A stretch of DNA of 44,438 nt from Deltaproteobacteria bacterium (GTDB lineage Bacteria > Desulfobacterota > Desulfobaccia > Desulfobaccales > 0-14-0-80-60-11), in assembly GCA_021813445.1 (NCBI GenBank), contig JAKAKP010000106.1, positions 1-44,438 on the forward strand. The letters are read 5' to 3'. Shown one piece after another: positions 22,530 through 33,216 of the stretch; position 1 is the stretch's first letter; each line of letters starts with the position of its first letter. Position numbers and translations under genes: made by a program. The notes under the pieces are model-generated. The model saw only the letters and a list, made by a program, of their open reading frames with translations, ran no database searches and had not been told where the DNA came from.

Positions 22530-24803
22530 TTGACTGACCAAGCCCCGAAGAGTCAAGAGCTTCGCGAAGGCTTAGAAGGGTTGGCCCTCAAAGTGGTCAT
22601 GTTAGAGGAGGGAGACCTCCCGGGCCTGGGGGCATTCCTGACTCATTTAGAAAAAATTCAGGCGACCCTGCCAGCGGATCATGGTCCGGAAGTGGCATTA
22701 CTGTTTCAACAGCTGGAGGATGTGGGAAATAAGCTGATCCTCCAGGAGATCGCCCCTGTGGCCCAGGCCCAGGAATTGCTGAGCCAAGGTGTCAGTCTCT
22801 TGTTGACTTGGGCCCGGGAGAACGCTTTTCCCGCAGAGAGCGAGCCTTGGAAGGTTTATTGCCGCGGGGCCCAAGAGCTGGGAGTGGTGAAAGCGGAAAA
22901 AGGGGTCCCCAAATCCGAACCGGAAGCGGAAGCAGAGCCGGAGCCGGCGGCAGCCATGGAATCCCAGATCTGGGAAGACCCGGAGCTGGTGGCCAATTTT
23001 ATTGCCGAGGCCCGGGAGCACCTGGAGGGAATCGAAAGCGGCCTGGTGCACCTGGAGCAAGACCCCACCGATTTGCAGGCCATCAACGCGGTATTCCGTC
23101 CTTTCCACACCGTCAAGGGAGTGGCCGGATTCTTAAATCTCCCCCAGATCCAAGAGCTGAGTCATGAGCTGGAGTCTCTGCTGGATGAAGCCCGCAGCGG
23201 CCGCCTGCAAATCACCGCGCCGGTAATTGATCTCATCCTGGCGGGGGTGGACCGGCTGAAGGACATGCTGGATGACCTGCAGGAGGCCCTGTCGGACCAC
23301 CGGCCGCTGCAGAGGTTTGACCTGCAAGATATTAAGGACACGGTCAAACAAGTGCAACACGCAGGGGCCCCGTCAGCAGCCTTCGAACCGGTGGAGAGCG
23401 TTCCGCCCCCAGAGGAAACCGCCGGTGCCGACATGGACCAGGCCTTGCAGGAACTGCAGGCCCAGGAAAAGGCTCCGCCCCCGGTGGAGACCCCGGCCGC
23501 GGAGGAAAAGGCCCCTGCCCCAGCAGTGGCCCAGCCTCCGGTGGCACAGGTAAAGGAGCAGGCAAAAGAAGTAAAGCGGCCCCCCGAGGCTCCAGCCCCG
23601 GCGTCAGCCCCGGAAGTAAAGGCGGCCAGCGATGCCCAAATGCCCGCCACCTTAAAGGTAGACATTGCCAAAGTGGACAACCTGGTGAACCTGATGGGAG
23701 AGCTGGTCATCGCCCAGAGTCAGGTGCGGCAGAATCCTCATCTCCTAACCATTTCCGACCCCAAACTGGAACGGGACCTGGCGCAGATGTCCCGGATCAC
23801 CACCGAATTACAGATGATTTCCATGTCCATGCGCATGGTCCCCATCGGCCAAACCTTGCGGAAGATGGTGCGGCTGGTGCGGGATCTGGCCCGGAAATCC
23901 AAAAAATCGGTGGAGCTGCATCTGGAAGGGGAAGAAACCGAGATCGACCGCAATATGGTGGAAACCATCTACGATCCCCTGGTGCATCTGGTACGCAACG
24001 CGGTGGATCACGGCTTGGAGCCAACGAAGGAACGCCAGGCCCTGGGAAAATCCCCGGAAGGCCATGTCTGGTTGCGGGCCTACCACAAGGGGGGCAATGT
24101 AGTTATCGATATCGAGGAAGACGGCCGCGGCCTGGACCGGGACCGCATCCTCGCCAAAGCCCAGGAGCGGGGTCTGGTTCAGCCCGGGGAACAACTCAGC
24201 CCCACGCAAATCGACCACCTCATCTTCGAGCCCGGATTCAGCACCGCAGAAAAGATCACCGATATCTCCGGCCGGGGCGTGGGCATGGATGTGGTGCGTC
24301 TCACCATTGAAAGACTGCAGGGCAAGATCGAAATCAACTCCCGGTCGCAGGAGGGCACCCGTTTTACTTTGCGCCTGCCCTTGACCATGGCCATCATCGA
24401 CGGCCTGGTGGTGAAAGTGGGCAAGGAGCGCTATATCCTGCCGGCGGTGGCGGTACGGGAAACTTTGCGGCCGGCCGCGTCAGATTATTTCACGGTCCAG
24501 GGACAGGGGGAAATCATCAAGGTCCGCAGCCAGCTCATTCCTTTGCTGCGGCTCCACCGGCTTTTCCGGACCGGCAACGGCGATATGCCTCCCACCGAGG
24601 CCCTGGTGATGGTGGTGGAGCATGAAGGCAAGCAGCAGGGACTCCTGGTGGATGACATCCTGGGTAAGCAAGAAGTGGTGATCAAATCCCTGGGCGAGTC
24701 TTTCCAGAAGATCAAAGGCCTGGCTGGAGGCACCATCCTGGGAGACGGCCGGGTGGGATTGATCCTGGATCTGGCCGGGATCTTCGCCCTGGGACAGGCC
24801 TGA
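22530..24803 (+). CDS. cheA: Chemotaxis histidine kinase CheA with N-terminal extension
   Basis: A 757-residue CheA. Unusually the phospho-accepting HPt domain is not at the N-terminus. Residues 1-115 form a separate helical region without a recognisable His motif. The HPt follows at about 146-250, with H193 in FHTVKGVAGFL. An Ala/Pro/Glu-rich linker covers about 265-365, then dimerisation (DIAKVDNLVNLMGELVIAQSQV), the ATPase (HLVRNAVDHGLE, DISGRGVGMDVV, GTRFTLRLPLT), and a C-terminal CheW-like domain (about 620-757). The start is TTG at 22530, strongly supported by AGGAGG at 22518-22523 with a six-base spacer. It autophosphorylates and passes phosphate to the CheY and CheB proteins encoded in the same cluster. 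Confidence 0.95.
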   Translation: MTDQAPKSQELREGLEGLALKVVMLEEGDLPGLGAFLTHLEKIQATLPADHGPEVALLFQQLEDVGNKLILQEIAPVAQAQELLSQGVSLLLTWARENAFPAESEPWKVYCRGAQELGVVKAEKGVPKSEPEAEAEPEPAAAMESQIWEDPELVANFIAEAREHLEGIESGLVHLEQDPTDLQAINAVFRPFHTVKGVAGFLNLPQIQELSHELESLLDEARSGRLQITAPVIDLILAGVDRLKDMLDDLQEALSDHRPLQRFDLQDIKDTVKQVQHAGAPSAAFEPVESVPPPEETAGADMDQALQELQAQEKAPPPVETPAAEEKAPAPAVAQPPVAQVKEQAKEVKRPPEAPAPASAPEVKAASDAQMPATLKVDIAKVDNLVNLMGELVIAQSQVRQNPHLLTISDPKLERDLAQMSRITTELQMISMSMRMVPIGQTLRKMVRLVRDLARKSKKSVELHLEGEETEIDRNMVETIYDPLVHLVRNAVDHGLEPTKERQALGKSPEGHVWLRAYHKGGNVVIDIEEDGRGLDRDRILAKAQERGLVQPGEQLSPTQIDHLIFEPGFSTAEKITDISGRGVGMDVVRLTIERLQGKIEINSRSQEGTRFTLRLPLTMAIIDGLVVKVGKERYILPAVAVRETLRPAASDYFTVQGQGEIIKVRSQLIPLLRLHRLFRTGNGDMPPTEALVMVVEHEGKQQGLLVDDILGKQEVVIKSLGESFQKIKGLAGGTILGDGRVGLILDLAGIFALGQA

Positions 24804-25081
24804 AGCAATGAGAGGTAGGAGGGTATATCCCCGAGTAATATAAAAATATCTAGAAGTACGATGCTAAATTCGCCGGAGCGGCGCTCAGGGGGCCATGCTC
24901 TCCAAGGCGCCAAAGAAGGGAACCGCAGGGAAGGAGATTGCCGGGAGACTAATAAGGGTCAAGCGACGTCGATGAACAGAGGTTTACTTGCGATTGGTAG
25001 TGCCCTAAAGTTAAGGAGCAGACGCCTAGGGATGATCTAGCAATAGAGAAGTTGTTCCGGGGTCTGGAGGGAAATGCAGGT

Positions 25082-26671
25082 ATGGGATGGCAGAATGTTT
25101 CTATAAGTAAAAAAATAGTGTTGGGCTTGGGGCTGACCTTGGTATTGCTGGCCCTTCTGGGAATCACCAGTTACATGGGCGTAGGCCGATTAGTCCAAGA
25201 CGCCCAATCAATGATCCAGGCCAACAAGCTGGACGGCTTGCTGGCTCAAAGAGAGGTGGACCACATCAAGTGGGTCGATAAACTTCTGGATTATATCGCC
25301 AGAGGCAAAACCAAGAAATTCGACCTGCAAACGAATGACCATGAATGCGGTTTCGGTCTGTGGTATTACGGCGGGGGCCGCAAGGACGCGGAAAGAATGG
25401 TCCCGGACCTGGTCCCGGTGCTGAAAGAGATTGAGGAGCCGCATCGTCTTCTCCACCAATCCGCGCTGGAAATCAGTAAGTCGGACCAGCCTTTTGAGGT
25501 TTTTGAAAGCAAAAGCCGACCTAATCTGCAAAAGGTGCAGGCCTTGCTGCAAAAGGCCCGGCAGCTGACTAAGAGCCGGATCGCGGGGGAAGAAGCGGTA
25601 GCCGCGACGGCCGTCAGCACCCAGCGCAACATTATGGTAATCGGCCTGGCCGCCATGGCCTTTGGTCTATTGATAGCTGTTTTCATGTCCCGGGGGGTTT
25701 CCAAAAACTTGACCGGCATAACCCAGCAGTTGGAAGAAGCCGCGGAACAGGTGGCAACGGCCTCCGACCAGGTTTCCTCGTCCAGCCAGTCCCTGGCCCA
25801 AGGGGCCTCCGAACAAGCGGCCTCCCTGGAAGAGACCGCGGCCTCCCTGGAAGAGATCGCGGCCACGGTGAAGCAGAACACCCTGCACGCCGAAGAGTGC
25901 AACCGCCTGGTGATCCTGACCAACGAAAAGACCAGGGAGGTGCACAAATCCATCCGGGCCACCAAGGCGTCCATGGAAACCATTGCCCAATCCGGAGACA
26001 GCATTAAGAAAATTATTAAAAACATCGATGAGATCGCTTTCCAGACCAACTTGCTGGCCCTGAATGCCGCGGTGGAAGCGGCCCGGGCCGGGCAGGCGGG
26101 GGCAGGTTTCGCGGTGGTGGCCGATGAAGTGCGCAACCTGGCCCAGAGAGCCGCGGAAGCAGCCAAGACCACCGACGACCTGATTGGGGAAACCGCCCAA
26201 CACATCGAGATCGGCAGCAACCAAATCCAGGAGACTTTGACCAAGTTCTATGATATGGGTGACTCTGCCAAAAAGGTCAACCAACTGGTGGGAGAAATTG
26301 CCAGCGCCAGCTTGGAACAGGCCCGGGAAATCGAAGTAATCAACCGGGCCTCGAAGGAAATGGACCGGATTGTCCAGCAAAATGCAGCCAGCGCCGAAGA
26401 GAGCGCCAGCGCCTCCCAACAACTCACCGCCCAATCTCACCAGATGAAAGGCATTGTGGACGATCTCATGTCCATGGTGAGCGGAACGGCCAATGGCAAA
26501 CGCCAGGAAAAAAACGGCAGGCCTTTATTCCGGGGCAGGATGAATTCAATGCGTCAGGACCTTGGTATCGCCCCTAGAGAAAAGAATGTCTTGATGCAGG
26601 AGCATCCCTCCGGGGAAGTGCTCCCGGAACAGATCATCCCTTTGGACGGTGATAGCTTTAAAAAATCATAG
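25082..26671 (+). CDS. Methyl-accepting chemotaxis protein with a periplasmic CZB-like domain
   Basis: A 529-residue receptor. TM1 is about residues 12-32 and TM2 about 184-203. Between them, hence outside the cytoplasm, lies a chemoreceptor-zinc-binding-like domain with H61 ([12 protein letters not shown]), C89 ([11 protein letters not shown]), H121 and H125 (EEPHRLLHQ). Those four are the expected zinc ligands. The cytoplasmic part has the conserved hairpin tip [22 protein letters not shown] around 310-335. The C-terminus ends in a tail like that of the next receptor ([14 protein letters not shown]). GGAGG at 25066-25070 precedes the ATG at 25082. The 278-base spacer after cheA is GC-mixed, with hairpin potential but no identified motif. 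Confidence 0.92.
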   Translation: MGWQNVSISKKIVLGLGLTLVLLALLGITSYMGVGRLVQDAQSMIQANKLDGLLAQREVDHIKWVDKLLDYIARGKTKKFDLQTNDHECGFGLWYYGGGRKDAERMVPDLVPVLKEIEEPHRLLHQSALEISKSDQPFEVFESKSRPNLQKVQALLQKARQLTKSRIAGEEAVAATAVSTQRNIMVIGLAAMAFGLLIAVFMSRGVSKNLTGITQQLEEAAEQVATASDQVSSSSQSLAQGASEQAASLEETAASLEEIAATVKQNTLHAEECNRLVILTNEKTREVHKSIRATKASMETIAQSGDSIKKIIKNIDEIAFQTNLLALNAAVEAARAGQAGAGFAVVADEVRNLAQRAAEAAKTTDDLIGETAQHIEIGSNQIQETLTKFYDMGDSAKKVNQLVGEIASASLEQAREIEVINRASKEMDRIVQQNAASAEESASASQQLTAQSHQMKGIVDDLMSMVSGTANGKRQEKNGRPLFRGRMNSMRQDLGIAPREKNVLMQEHPSGEVLPEQIIPLDGDSFKKS

Positions 26672-26713
26672 AAAAATGGCCCACAGGCAAAAATAAAAAT
26701 TTGGAGGCCGCAA

Positions 26714-28345
26714 ATGCGCTTGCATATTCGTTACAAGATCTTAGGGCAGTTCGCCCTGGTTATTCTGGTATTCCTGGGCTTGATCTTTTTATGGATCTTG
26801 CCGCACCTAAAAAAGGCCATTTTCGTTGAGAAGCAAGGCCAGATTCAAGCCATCGTGCAAAGCGTGATCAACCTGGCCGAGCAGTTTAAAACCCGGGCAG
26901 AAAAAGGGGAGTTTTCCATGGAGGAGGCTCAGAGAAGATGCCTGGACCGGATCAAGGCCCTGCGCTACGGCCCGGAGAATAAAGACTATCTCTGGGTCAA
27001 CGACTTCGGCCCCAAAATGTTGATGCATCCCTACGCCTCGCAATTGAATGGCAAGGATCTCACCGATTACAAAGACCCCCATGGCAAACACCTGTTCGTG
27101 GAGTTTGTCAAGGTCTGTAGGGACAAAGGCGAGGGCTTTGTAAATTACATGTGGCAATGGAAAGACAACAAGGACCTCATCGTCCCCAAGACCTCGTTTG
27201 TCAAGGCCTTTGCCCCCTGGGGCTGGATTATCGGCACCGGGATTTATGTCAATGATGTGGCGGACCGGATTGCCACTTTGAGAAACAACCTGCTGCTGGT
27301 GATTATTCCGGTAGTCTTGATCCTGACGCTGATGCTTTACTTTCCGTTGCGCAGCCTGGGGCGCCTGGGAGAAGTAACGCACCAGATGCAGCGGGCCTCC
27401 GAAGAAGTGTACAGCGCCTCAGCAGAGATGGCCTCCAGTTCCCAGACCCTGTCCCAGGGAGCTTCCGAACAGGCCGCCAGTCTGGAGCAGACCTCCGCCT
27501 CCCTGGAAGAGCTCACGGCCATGACCCGGCAAAACGCCGATAATGCCCGGGAAGCCAACCAGATGATGCGGGATACCACCCAGGTGGTGCAAAAAGCCAA
27601 CGAAACCATGTCCGCCACCCGGAAGTCCATGGATGCGGTGTCCCAGGCAGGCTCGGAGATTGCTAAAATCATCAAGACCATTGATGAGATTTCTTTCCAG
27701 ACCAACCTGTTGTCCCTGAACGCGGCGGTGGAAGCAGCCCGGGCTGGCGAGGCGGGAAAAGGCTTTGCGGTAGTGGCCGAAGAAGTCCGTTCCCTGGCGC
27801 AAAGAGCCGCCACTGCCGCCAAGACCACTTCCCAACTGATCGAAGGCACGGTGAGCCGCATTGCTGAGGGTGCAGGGCTGGTGAAACAAGCCGAGGCCGC
27901 GTTCCAGGAACTGAGTAAAGGTGCGCAGAAGGTGGCGCAGTTGGTGGACGAAATCACCGCAGCCAGCCAGGAGCAAGCCCACGGCTTGGATCAGATCTCC
28001 CAGTCCATGTCCCATATGGATCAGGTGGTGCAGAGCACCGCGGCCAGCGCCGAGGAAGCTGCAGCCACCAGCCGGGAACTCTCCGTCCAAAGCCGTAACA
28101 TGCAAACCATCATGCAGCAACTGGAAGATTTAGTGGGGGGCAACATCGCCAACGGCAGCAAGATCTCGGAACCTGCGGCGTATGCCCGGAAACTCGCTCC
28201 GGTCAAAGAGAAAGGCGGGTTGGAGAAACCGAAGGCCCAAAAGCCGGCGGCACCTGCGGCAGGGGCCCTGCCTGCTCCCAAAAACCGGGCGTTATCGCCG
28301 GAGGAGGTAATCCCTTTTGATGATGAACATTTTAAGGAATTCTAA
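26714..28345 (+). CDS. Methyl-accepting chemotaxis protein with single Cache domain
   Basis: A 543-residue receptor. TM1 is about residues 10-30. The periplasmic sCache_2-type sensor covers about 35-180, with [51 protein letters not shown] and [19 protein letters not shown]2 is about 190-212. The signalling tip is [22 protein letters not shown]. Such Cache sensors typically bind small organic acids or similar ligands. An Ala/Pro/Lys linker leads to the tail [20 protein letters not shown] lies nine bases before the ATG. The gene follows the other receptor by 42 bases, in the same operon. Confidence 0.95.
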   Translation: MRLHIRYKILGQFALVILVFLGLIFLWILPHLKKAIFVEKQGQIQAIVQSVINLAEQFKTRAEKGEFSMEEAQRRCLDRIKALRYGPENKDYLWVNDFGPKMLMHPYASQLNGKDLTDYKDPHGKHLFVEFVKVCRDKGEGFVNYMWQWKDNKDLIVPKTSFVKAFAPWGWIIGTGIYVNDVADRIATLRNNLLLVIIPVVLILTLMLYFPLRSLGRLGEVTHQMQRASEEVYSASAEMASSSQTLSQGASEQAASLEQTSASLEELTAMTRQNADNAREANQMMRDTTQVVQKANETMSATRKSMDAVSQAGSEIAKIIKTIDEISFQTNLLSLNAAVEAARAGEAGKGFAVVAEEVRSLAQRAATAAKTTSQLIEGTVSRIAEGAGLVKQAEAAFQELSKGAQKVAQLVDEITAASQEQAHGLDQISQSMSHMDQVVQSTAASAEEAAATSRELSVQSRNMQTIMQQLEDLVGGNIANGSKISEPAAYARKLAPVKEKGGLEKPKAQKPAAPAAGALPAPKNRALSPEEVIPFDDEHFKEF

Positions 28346-28464
28346 TTGCCGCCGATATCTCTTATACAAATAAATGTGCAGGCAATGCCCGACCGGGGCC
28401 GGTACCATCCACCAGAACTATAGCTGCCTTGTAAAAGAGGCTGATAAAGCAGGAGGTTAAAGAA

Positions 28465-28980
28465 GTGTCCCAAGCAGCAAGGCAAATCCAGCAGGAATCC
28501 AACTCCCTCCATGAGAAGGAGGGCAAATATCTCACCTTTTCCCTGGCCCAAGAGGATTATGGCCTGGAGATTCTGAAGGTAAGGGAAATCATCGGCATGA
28601 TGGAGATCACCGCGGTGCCCCAGACCCCGGAATACGTCAAAGGGGTGATCAATCTCCGGGGCCGGGTGATCCCGGTCATTGACCTGCGGCTCAAGTTTGG
28701 GCTGGAAGCTGCAGAATATGGAGAACGCACCTGCATCATCGTGGTGGAAGTGCAGAGTGAGATGGGGCCGGTGCAAATGGGGGTGGTGGTGGATTCGGTC
28801 TCAGAAGTCTTGAACATTAATGGGGACGACATTGAACCTGCCCCCTCCTTTGGTACGCGGTTGAAGAACCAATTCATCCTGGGTATTGCCAAGGCCAAGG
28901 GGACCATCAAGATTTTGTTGGATATTGATCGGGTGCTGACCAGCGAAGAAATGGCCGGGTTAGAGATCCTCGGCGGGTAG
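28465..28980 (+). CDS. cheW: Chemotaxis coupling protein CheW
   Basis: A 171-residue adaptor that links receptors to CheA. It has the usual beta-barrel signature: KYLTFSLAQEDYGLEILKVREIIGMMEITAVP, YVKGVINLRGRVIPVIDLRLKFG, MGVVVDSVSEVLNI and FILGIAKAKGTIKILLDIDRVL. The start is GTG with AGGAGG at 28451-28456, eight bases upstream. The 119-base gap after the second receptor holds no gene. Confidence 0.96.
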   Translation: MSQAARQIQQESNSLHEKEGKYLTFSLAQEDYGLEILKVREIIGMMEITAVPQTPEYVKGVINLRGRVIPVIDLRLKFGLEAAEYGERTCIIVVEVQSEMGPVQMGVVVDSVSEVLNINGDDIEPAPSFGTRLKNQFILGIAKAKGTIKILLDIDRVLTSEEMAGLEILGG

Positions 28981-28998
28981 GAGGTTAGCCATAAACCA

Positions 28999-29895
28999 AT
29001 GGCTCACTTTGCCTGGGGCAAGAGCCGGCAAACCAAGATAGACCAGGGTGGCGCCGCCTCCGGTCTCGGTTTGGTCATGCCGGATATCACTGAGGCTGAG
29101 TTTAACCAGCTAAGCCAACTGGTTTACCAGCATGCGGGTATTCATTTGCCTCCCCAGAAAAAGGAGCTGGTGCGTTCCCGTCTGACTAAATTCCTCAGGA
29201 ATCGAAAGCTTTCCAGCTTCCACGAGTATTACCAGCAGGTGCTCCATGACACCACGGGGCTGGAACTCATCAATCTCCTGGATGCCATCTCCACCAACAT
29301 GACGGCATTCTGGAGGGAACCCAAGCATTTCGAGTTTTTGGGCCAGGAATTATTGCCAACGTTGAAGCAAAAATGTAAGAGTATGCCGCAATGGCGTTTC
29401 TGGAGTGCCGGGTGTTCCAGCGGTGAGGAACCTTACACCATGGCTATGGTCCTGTTAAACACTATGAATCACAAGGATCTGAACGGGGTTAAGATCTATG
29501 CCTCGGATATCAATACCCAGGTATTGAACCAGGCCCAGCGGGGCATCTATCCCATGAGCCGGGTGGAACCTTTGTCCCCGGAATGGCGGCGGCGGTATTT
29601 TCAACGGGGAGTGAATCAGTTTGAAGGTTACGTGCGGGTGAAACCTGAAGTGAAACAGTTAGTGGAATTCTTTCGATTGAATCTGATGGATCCTTTCCCC
29701 TTCAAACAAGAGTTCGACGTTATCTTTTGCCGCAATGTCATGATCTATTTTGAAAAAACCACGCAGACCGAGCTGGTAAATAAATTTTATCAGTGCCTAA
29801 AACCTCACGGTTATCTGTTTATTGGACATTCGGAGAGCTTGTGCAATATCAGCCATCAGTTCGCATACATCAAGCCAACCATCTATCGGAAATAG
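28999..29895 (+). CDS. cheR: Chemoreceptor methyltransferase CheR
   Basis: A 298-residue S-adenosylmethionine-dependent glutamate methyltransferase that adapts receptors. The N-terminal helical domain covers about 30-100 (TEAEFNQLSQLVYQHAGIHL, LLDAISTNMTAFWREPKHF). The Rossmann domain has WSAGCSSGEEPYTMAMVLL and IYASDINTQVLNQAQRGIYP, then FDVIFCRNVMIYFEKTTQTELV and LFIGHSESL. There is no TPR extension. AGGAGG at 28979-28984 overlaps the cheW stop and is 14 bases from the ATG at 28999, a long spacing; no nearer in-frame start exists. Confidence 0.95.
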   Translation: MAHFAWGKSRQTKIDQGGAASGLGLVMPDITEAEFNQLSQLVYQHAGIHLPPQKKELVRSRLTKFLRNRKLSSFHEYYQQVLHDTTGLELINLLDAISTNMTAFWREPKHFEFLGQELLPTLKQKCKSMPQWRFWSAGCSSGEEPYTMAMVLLNTMNHKDLNGVKIYASDINTQVLNQAQRGIYPMSRVEPLSPEWRRRYFQRGVNQFEGYVRVKPEVKQLVEFFRLNLMDPFPFKQEFDVIFCRNVMIYFEKTTQTELVNKFYQCLKPHGYLFIGHSESLCNISHQFAYIKPTIYRK

Positions 29896-29906
29896 AGGCC
29901 CGTAGG

Positions 29907-30392
29907 ATGCAGATCGTGGTGGGCGTCGCCGAGATGAGAGTCAGTAACCAGCATGAGCACGTAGTGATTACCCATGCTCTGGGTTCCTGCATCGGCGTGG
30001 CGATTTATGATCCCCTGGTGAAAGTGGGGGGGCTCCTCCATTACATGCTGCCGGATTCCGGTTTGGATGAGGAAAAGGGCCGGGAGAATCCTTTCATGTT
30101 TGCCGACACCGGCATTCCCAGGCTCTTCAAGGAGTGCTATAAACTGGGGGCGGTGAAGCAGCGGATGCTGGTGAAAGTGGCCGGAGGCAGCCAGGTGCTG
30201 GGGGGACCGGAGCATTTCAATATCGGCCGGCGCAACTACGCGGCTTTGCGCAAGATCTTTCTCAAGAATAACGTCCTGATCGGCAAAGAAGACGTGGGGG
30301 GGACCAAAGCCAGGACCATGTACCTGGAGATCGCCACCGGCAAGGTTTGGGTGAAGATCATTGGTCAAAACCAGAAGATAATAGAGCTATAG
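29907..30392 (+). CDS. cheD: Chemoreceptor glutamine deamidase CheD
   Basis: A 161-residue deamidase that converts receptor glutamines to glutamates and can be controlled by CheC/CheX-type phosphatases. The catalytic Cys and His motifs are visible in HALGSCIGVAIYDP and VGGLLHYMLPDSG, with KVAGGSQVLGG later. The ATG at 29907 (MQIVVGVAEM) gives the normal length, and AGAGG lies eight bases upstream. It starts 11 bases after cheR. Confidence 0.94.
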   Translation: MQIVVGVAEMRVSNQHEHVVITHALGSCIGVAIYDPLVKVGGLLHYMLPDSGLDEEKGRENPFMFADTGIPRLFKECYKLGAVKQRMLVKVAGGSQVLGGPEHFNIGRRNYAALRKIFLKNNVLIGKEDVGGTKARTMYLEIATGKVWVKIIGQNQKIIEL

Positions 30393-30404
30393 GAGAACAG
30401 GGCC

Positions 30405-31289
30405 ATGAGCCTGGTGCCGCAAATCCTAAGGTCATTGAAGAACTTACCGCCATTTCCCATGGTGGCCCAACGGACCTTGCTATTGCTCAATAAGCCGGAG
30501 GTCAATATCCAGGAATTGGTGGAGATAGTGAAATTTGACCCGGCCATTACCGCCAACATATTGCGCATCAGCAATTCCGCTTACTTCGGTTTGCGCCGGG
30601 AGATTCACTCGCTGCATCAGGCCCTGCTCCTCCTGGGAACTCAAGAGCTTCTAAAAATCATTATCGCCAGCGGGGCCACCCGGGTATTCGCCGCCCCCAC
30701 CCCCGGATATTTTACGGAACGCCAGGGGTTATGGCGGCACTCCGTGAGTTGCGGCCTGATGGTGGATGTCCTGTGCCGGGAACTCTCCCTGCCGGACAAA
30801 GCCACGGGGTTCACCGCGGGCTTGATGCATGATATTGGTAAAGTGGTTCTGAGCCTCTTTGTGGAGCAAAAATTCCACGAAATCATGGAGGTGGTGGAAA
30901 AGCAGGGGGTTTCTTTCCAGGCCGCGGAGAAGATCATCCTGGGAGTAGACCATGCAGAAATGGGAGGAGAGATGGCCCGTATGTGGGATTTCCCCGACCG
31001 CCTGCGGCTGGCCATCACCTATCACCACATAGACAAACCCGAAGCCTATACCGACGACCTGATCTTGCTCGTTTACCTGGCCGACATCCTCTGTCTGATG
31101 TTCGGTCAAGATCTGGGGACGGACGGTCTGGCTTATACCGGCTATCCCGAAGTGCTGCGCCACTTTCACCTGCGGGAGAAGAACCTGCAAAGAGTCTTGT
31201 TGCAATTTGGCAGCGCTTGGGAGGAGGCACAAGTCCTCTTCGGCCTCATGGGACAACAAGATGGCATACAACGTGTTAATCGTGGATGA
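30405..31289 (+). CDS. HDOD-domain signalling protein
   Basis: A 294-residue HDOD protein. The domain starts ILRSLKNLPPFPMVAQRTLLLLNKPEVNIQELVEIV and continues with DPAITANILRISNSAYFG, LLLLGTQELLKIII, and a recognisable HD remnant (GLMHDIGKVVLS) and HAEMGGEMARMW. HDOD proteins usually act as non-enzymatic scaffolds in bacterial signalling, including chemotaxis and motility. Embedding between cheD and the second cheY suggests a role in this pathway. AGGAGA precedes the ATG. The 3' end overlaps the next cheY by 29 bases. Confidence 0.9.
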   Translation: MSLVPQILRSLKNLPPFPMVAQRTLLLLNKPEVNIQELVEIVKFDPAITANILRISNSAYFGLRREIHSLHQALLLLGTQELLKIIIASGATRVFAAPTPGYFTERQGLWRHSVSCGLMVDVLCRELSLPDKATGFTAGLMHDIGKVVLSLFVEQKFHEIMEVVEKQGVSFQAAEKIILGVDHAEMGGEMARMWDFPDRLRLAITYHHIDKPEAYTDDLILLVYLADILCLMFGQDLGTDGLAYTGYPEVLRHFHLREKNLQRVLLQFGSAWEEAQVLFGLMGQQDGIQRVNRG

Positions 31290-31680
31290 TTCAGCCACCA
31301 TGCGGGCCTTGATCCGCAAGGTGCTGGTGATTTCCGGCTTCGACATCGGTGAGTGTTTTGAAGGGGCTAATGGTCGGGAGGCCCTGAACATCCTGGAAAA
31401 TAACTGGGTGGATATTATCCTTTCGGACCTGCATATGCCGGAAATGGACGGCGCCGCCATGGTGCAGGCATTAAAGAAGCACGAGATGTGGCGCCATATC
31501 CCCGTGGTCCTGATCACCACCGAGGCCCGACCGGAGGTGATCAAACCTTTCCTGAGTCTCGGGGTCCAGGATTATATCCAGAAACCGTTTCGCCCGGAAA
31601 CCATCAGGCAGAAGCTAACCGGAATTTTGGGGGAGGGCCGCACCACCGATGCTAGCGAAATTGAAAGCTGCGACTTTTGA
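31261..31680 (+). CDS. cheY: CheY-type response regulator, second copy
   Basis: A 139-residue receiver with D9-D10 (LIVDDSATMRALIRKVL), phosphorylation site D56 (IILSDLHMPEMDG), Thr in VVLITTEAR and Lys in YIQKPFRPETI. The ATG at 31261 lies inside the end of the HDOD gene and the stop lies inside the cheX start, so translation is probably coupled on both sides. With two CheY proteins and one CheX phosphatase, one may act as output and the other as phosphate sink. That is inference. Confidence 0.92.
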   Translation: MAYNVLIVDDSATMRALIRKVLVISGFDIGECFEGANGREALNILENNWVDIILSDLHMPEMDGAAMVQALKKHEMWRHIPVVLITTEARPEVIKPFLSLGVQDYIQKPFRPETIRQKLTGILGEGRTTDASEIESCDF

Positions 31681-32086
31681 AGTATTGGAGACCATGTTTT
31701 TCCTGTTCCCCGAAAGCCTGGAAGAAGGGGAGATACTGCGCTCCCGAGGGCCGTTTCTGCGCTCCTCGGTCACCATCGCCGGCCCCCAATCCATTCGCAT
31801 CGGTTTACAGGTGCCCCAGAGCCTGGCCCGCAAAATGGCCGCCAATTTTCTCGGCACCGACGAAGATCAAATCTCCCAAGAGCAACTGGAAGATATCCTG
31901 AAAGAAACCTCCAATATGCTGGCCGGCTCCTTCCTCAGCAAGTTGGAGGCCTCGGCGGCTTTTAAGCTGCAAACCCCTGTAGTTCAATGGCTTTCGGCTG
32001 AGGACCAGAAGAAGAGAAAGCTGGAAAAGAGTTTGCGCTTTGACGTAGAAGAAGAACTCTTGGAACTATTTGTGGAGAAAGGGTAA
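31649..32086 (+). CDS. cheX: CheX/CheC-type chemotaxis phosphatase
   Basis: A 145-residue protein of the CheC/CheX/FliY phosphatase fold. The fold's E-x2-N active-site helix is visible as ILKETSNMLAGSFLSKLE near residues 88-104, preceded by RIGLQVPQSLARKMAANFLG. A single such motif and the short length suggest CheX rather than two-site CheC. It would dephosphorylate CheY-P. It overlaps the second cheY by 32 bases and ends six bases before cheB. GGGAGGG lies about twelve bases before the ATG. Confidence 0.8.
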   Translation: MLAKLKAATFEVLETMFFLFPESLEEGEILRSRGPFLRSSVTIAGPQSIRIGLQVPQSLARKMAANFLGTDEDQISQEQLEDILKETSNMLAGSFLSKLEASAAFKLQTPVVQWLSAEDQKKRKLEKSLRFDVEEELLELFVEKG

Positions 32087-33127
<1,041 letters not shown>

Positions 33128-33187
33128 TTACGAGACAGGTTTGCCACCCTCCTCTTCCCTGGCCTTTTTTTCCGTCATGATTCCTTA

Positions 33188-33216
33188 TTGACAAGGCGGG
33201 GAAGGGGCAGTAAATT
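33188..33216 (+). promoter_or_regulatory. Candidate sigma70-type promoter after cheB
   Basis: TTGACA (33188-33193) is followed by a 17-base spacer and TAAATT (33211-33216, four of six consensus bases). It would drive the HAD phosphatase, and perhaps rubredoxin and lepB, with a leader of roughly 220 bases. Confidence 0.55.

Noticed and set aside
24804-25081. Riboswitch (for example c-di-GMP type) upstream of the first receptor gene
   Set aside because: Some stems can be drawn (GGCGC with GCGCC near 24883-24915), but the conserved aptamer sequence of GEMM or other known classes was not found.
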